A DNA stretch of 64,000 nt from contig JADJIS010000003.1 of the NCBI GenBank assembly GCA_016706865.1, positions 2,400,001 to 2,464,000 of the forward strand, read 5' to 3'. The DNA is from Bacteroidota bacterium (GTDB lineage Bacteria > Bacteroidota > Bacteroidia > Chitinophagales > BACL12). The notes under the pieces were generated by a model that saw nothing but the letters and a program-made list of their open reading frames with translations, made no database searches and was not told where the DNA came from. The translations under genes and the position numbers were made by a program. This document shows positions 62,376 through 64,000 of this stretch, piece by piece (the stretch's first letter is position 1; each line of letters begins with the position of its first letter).

Positions 62376-62696
62376 TTGCTCCTATATGTGGTTTAGTCTA
62401 GTGGCATAATGATAGGGGATTTATGTTGGAAATACAAGATTTAACCCAAAAAGCGGTTCAAATTCACTATTTATAGGTAATCTCAACCCTAAATTTAGGT
62501 TTGATAGAGCAAATTGACCAATGTGGATGGAGATTTTGATTTTAGGGTAGTAAGAATGCAAATTTTATATGATCTATTTATAAATATATAACATATCTAA
62601 TTGATTTATAATGGTATATAGAATATTTTGCATGATTTTTGAACCAATTTCTTTGTAATTTTGTATTATTTCTATAAATTTGAACATTATTTATAT
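62376..62696. other. 321-bp divergent gap between res and abiEi
   Basis: AT-rich spacer between the minus-strand restriction operon and the plus-strand toxin-antitoxin pair. The plus-strand promoter at 62652-62682 lies in it. I see no gene. Confidence 0.5.
62652..62682 (+). promoter_or_regulatory. Canonical Bacteroidetes promoter (TTTG-N19-TAAATTTG)
   Basis: TTTG at 62652-62655 and TAAATTTG at 62675-62682, spaced by 19 bp, match the -33/-7 consensus of the primary Bacteroidetes sigma factor. The ATG of abiEi is 14 bp further on. Confidence 0.8.
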
Positions 62697-63281
62697 ATGA
62701 CAAAGCTTAAGGACTTTAGAAATAACTTGAAAACAGGTGAAGTTTACCGGAGGGAAGACCTTGAAAAATGGTCAAAATCAGTGGACAGACACCTGAAAGA
62801 GCTGTTGGATGAAGAAGTGCTTGTGAAACTCTCACAGGGCCTATATTATATGCCGATGGTTTCAGTTTTCGGAAAAACACCACCAGACGAAACTGCTCTT
62901 GTAACAGCTTTTTTAAAAGAGAAAAGGTTTGTACTTACTTCTTTTAATGCTTATAATTCTTTAGGTGTTGGAACAACCCAGCTTTATAATGAAAGGATAG
63001 TGTATAATCACAAACGACATGAGATAGTAAGATTGGGAGGGCGAACTTTTAATTTCAAAAAGAGACCAGATTTCCCTTTAAAAGCAAGTCAGGAGTTTTT
63101 ATTAGTGGATTTGGTTAACAATCTGGACCAACTTTCAGAAGATCAAAACAAAATTTTAGAACGGGTAAAGTCAAGAGTATTATTGGTGAATAAAACGCAA
63201 ATGAAAAGATCACTTACGAGGTTCGGAAATGTTAAAACCAAAAAACTGTTAATGCCTTTATTAAATCAAAACCTTCCTTAA
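62697..63281 (+). CDS. AbiEi-like antitoxin (DUF6088 type)
   Basis: About 194 residues from ATG 62697. The N-terminus (KTGEVYRREDLEKWSKSVDRHLKELLDEEVLVKLSQGLYYM) is a winged-helix that would bind its own promoter. The C-terminal part (VLTSFNAYNSLGVGTTQLYNE, HKRHEIVRLGGRTFNFKKRPDFPL) follows the DUF6088/AbiEi pattern. Stop and next start overlap (TAATG), a translational coupling typical of AbiEi-AbiEii type IV toxin-antitoxin pairs. Confidence 0.87.
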   Translation: MTKLKDFRNNLKTGEVYRREDLEKWSKSVDRHLKELLDEEVLVKLSQGLYYMPMVSVFGKTPPDETALVTAFLKEKRFVLTSFNAYNSLGVGTTQLYNERIVYNHKRHEIVRLGGRTFNFKKRPDFPLKASQEFLLVDLVNNLDQLSEDQNKILERVKSRVLLVNKTQMKRSLTRFGNVKTKKLLMPLLNQNLP

Positions 63282-64000
63282 TGAACTTAGATTATTTACA
63301 CAATCACGCGGAATTTAAATCATTATTAGAAATCCTTGAGTCAGAAAAAGGAATAAATGCAAGTTTAATTGAAAAGGATTATTGGATAATGCATGTTTTA
63401 TATAGTTTAAAAAGCTTGGTTATGAATTTGAATTGAAGGGAGGCACATCCTTATCAAAAGGTTTCGGAATAATTAATAGGTTCTCTGAAGATATAGATAT
63501 TCATATAAAACCACCAGATGCATTGAATATAAATGAAAATCCAAATAATGAAAGTAAAAAAAATTTAGATACCAGAAAAAAATTCTATGATAAATTAGCA
63601 GAAGAAATTAAAATTGAAGGTATAATATCAATTAACCGTGATGAACAATTTGATTCCCACAATTACTTAAGTGGTGGGATAAGACTTTCCTACGATGCTA
63701 AAATTCCAAGTATTGAAGGAAGCAAGGAAGGAATATTGCTTGAGGTAGGTTTCGATACGGTAACGCCAAATATACCCCGAACAATTAGTTCTTGGGCTTA
63801 TGATAAGGCCAGTTCGAATCTTGGTGATGTTTTTATTGACAACCGTGCAAAAGATATATTATGTTACCATCCTGGTTATACTTTTGTCGAAAAATTACAA
63901 ACAATTATTAGGAAGTTCCGAAAAGAACAGGAAACTGGTATTAGAAACAAAAATTTTTTACGACATTATTCAGATGTTTCAGATCTATTAAATAACCCGA
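63281..64000 (+). pseudogene. AbiEii nucleotidyltransferase toxin, frame broken once, 3' end outside window
   Basis: From ATG 63281, ASLIEKDYWIMHVLYSLK leads to a frame change. In the next frame LGYEFELKGGTSLSKGFGI and RFSEDIDIHI give the polymerase-beta nucleotidyltransferase motif (GGTxLxK, SxDIDI) of AbiEii. The sequence continues to the window edge (FVEKLQTIIRKFRKEQE). Adding one A to the A5 run (63409-63413) restores the frame. The toxin would modify tRNA or another RNA and is neutralised by AbiEi. Confidence 0.85.

Noticed and set aside
1..64000. tRNA, rRNA, insertion sequence or integrase genes that could mark the island borders
   Set aside because: I looked for T-loop sequences, transposase and recombinase motifs and inverted ends in the gaps and found none, so island borders are set by gene content only.

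Overview
The window looks like a chromosomal contig from a low-GC member of the Bacteroidota. Support: several promoters with the Bacteroidetes -7 element TAnnTTTG, three cargo proteins with C-terminal type IX secretion (T9SS type A) sorting domains, a PorV-like T9SS protein, a Bacteroidetes-type SerA in which PxKKMGA replaces the usual catalytic-His motif, and many small Bacteroidetes-only families. I found no rRNA, tRNA, CRISPR array, transposase or integrase.

1-23 kb is mostly housekeeping: the 3' part of serA with a DUF1015 gene, a Cys/Met-metabolism PLP enzyme, PrsW, TIGR02757, a GT39-like membrane glycosyltransferase, fumarylacetoacetase plus a flavin-reductase-like protein, a sulfur module on the minus strand (SQR, TusE/DsrC, DsrE2-like), pdxH, the N-degron pair clpS-aat, a DUF4442 protein and citrate synthase. 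Several intergenic gaps carry short tandem or inverted repeats. At 20-24 kb a sigma-54 activator of the NtrC type, a lone receiver protein and a CHASE3-like/PAS histidine kinase form a two-component locus.

24-31.5 kb is an envelope and general-stress cluster: DUF2383, a small PRPP-synthetase-misnamed family, YtxH, a holin-like protein, a beta-barrel, DUF1328, a lipoprotein, DUF748, YihY/BrkB and an lmo0937-type peptide. A good -24/-12 (sigma-54) promoter lies directly before the beta-barrel gene, which suggests, but does not prove, that the neighbouring NtrC-type regulator controls it. 31.5-43.3 kb holds T9SS cargo, a TPR membrane protein with a PorV-like protein, and an S15 (Xaa-Pro) peptidase.

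43-64 kb is a defence island, almost all on the minus strand: a nuclease-helicase (DUF2075) with MazG; a class III cyclase-like protein directly behind a DUF4062 (TIR-like) protein; an HNH protein; a long and a short putAbiC-type membrane protein; a second HNH protein; an uncharacterised gene pair; a type III restriction-modification locus whose res and mod genes flank a DUF262/DUF1524 (GmrSD-like) gene; and, on the plus strand, an AbiEi/AbiEii toxin-antitoxin pair running off the window. A decayed second copy of the mod 3' end lies nearby.

The most striking pattern is that nine breaks in reading frames between 43.2 and 63.4 kb, in seven genes, can each be repaired by adding one base to an A/T homopolymer of 4-7 nt. 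The region before 43 kb shows none that I could see. This points to localised homopolymer under-calling in a poorly covered island, or less likely to concerted decay. The listed pseudogenes may therefore be intact in the real genome.
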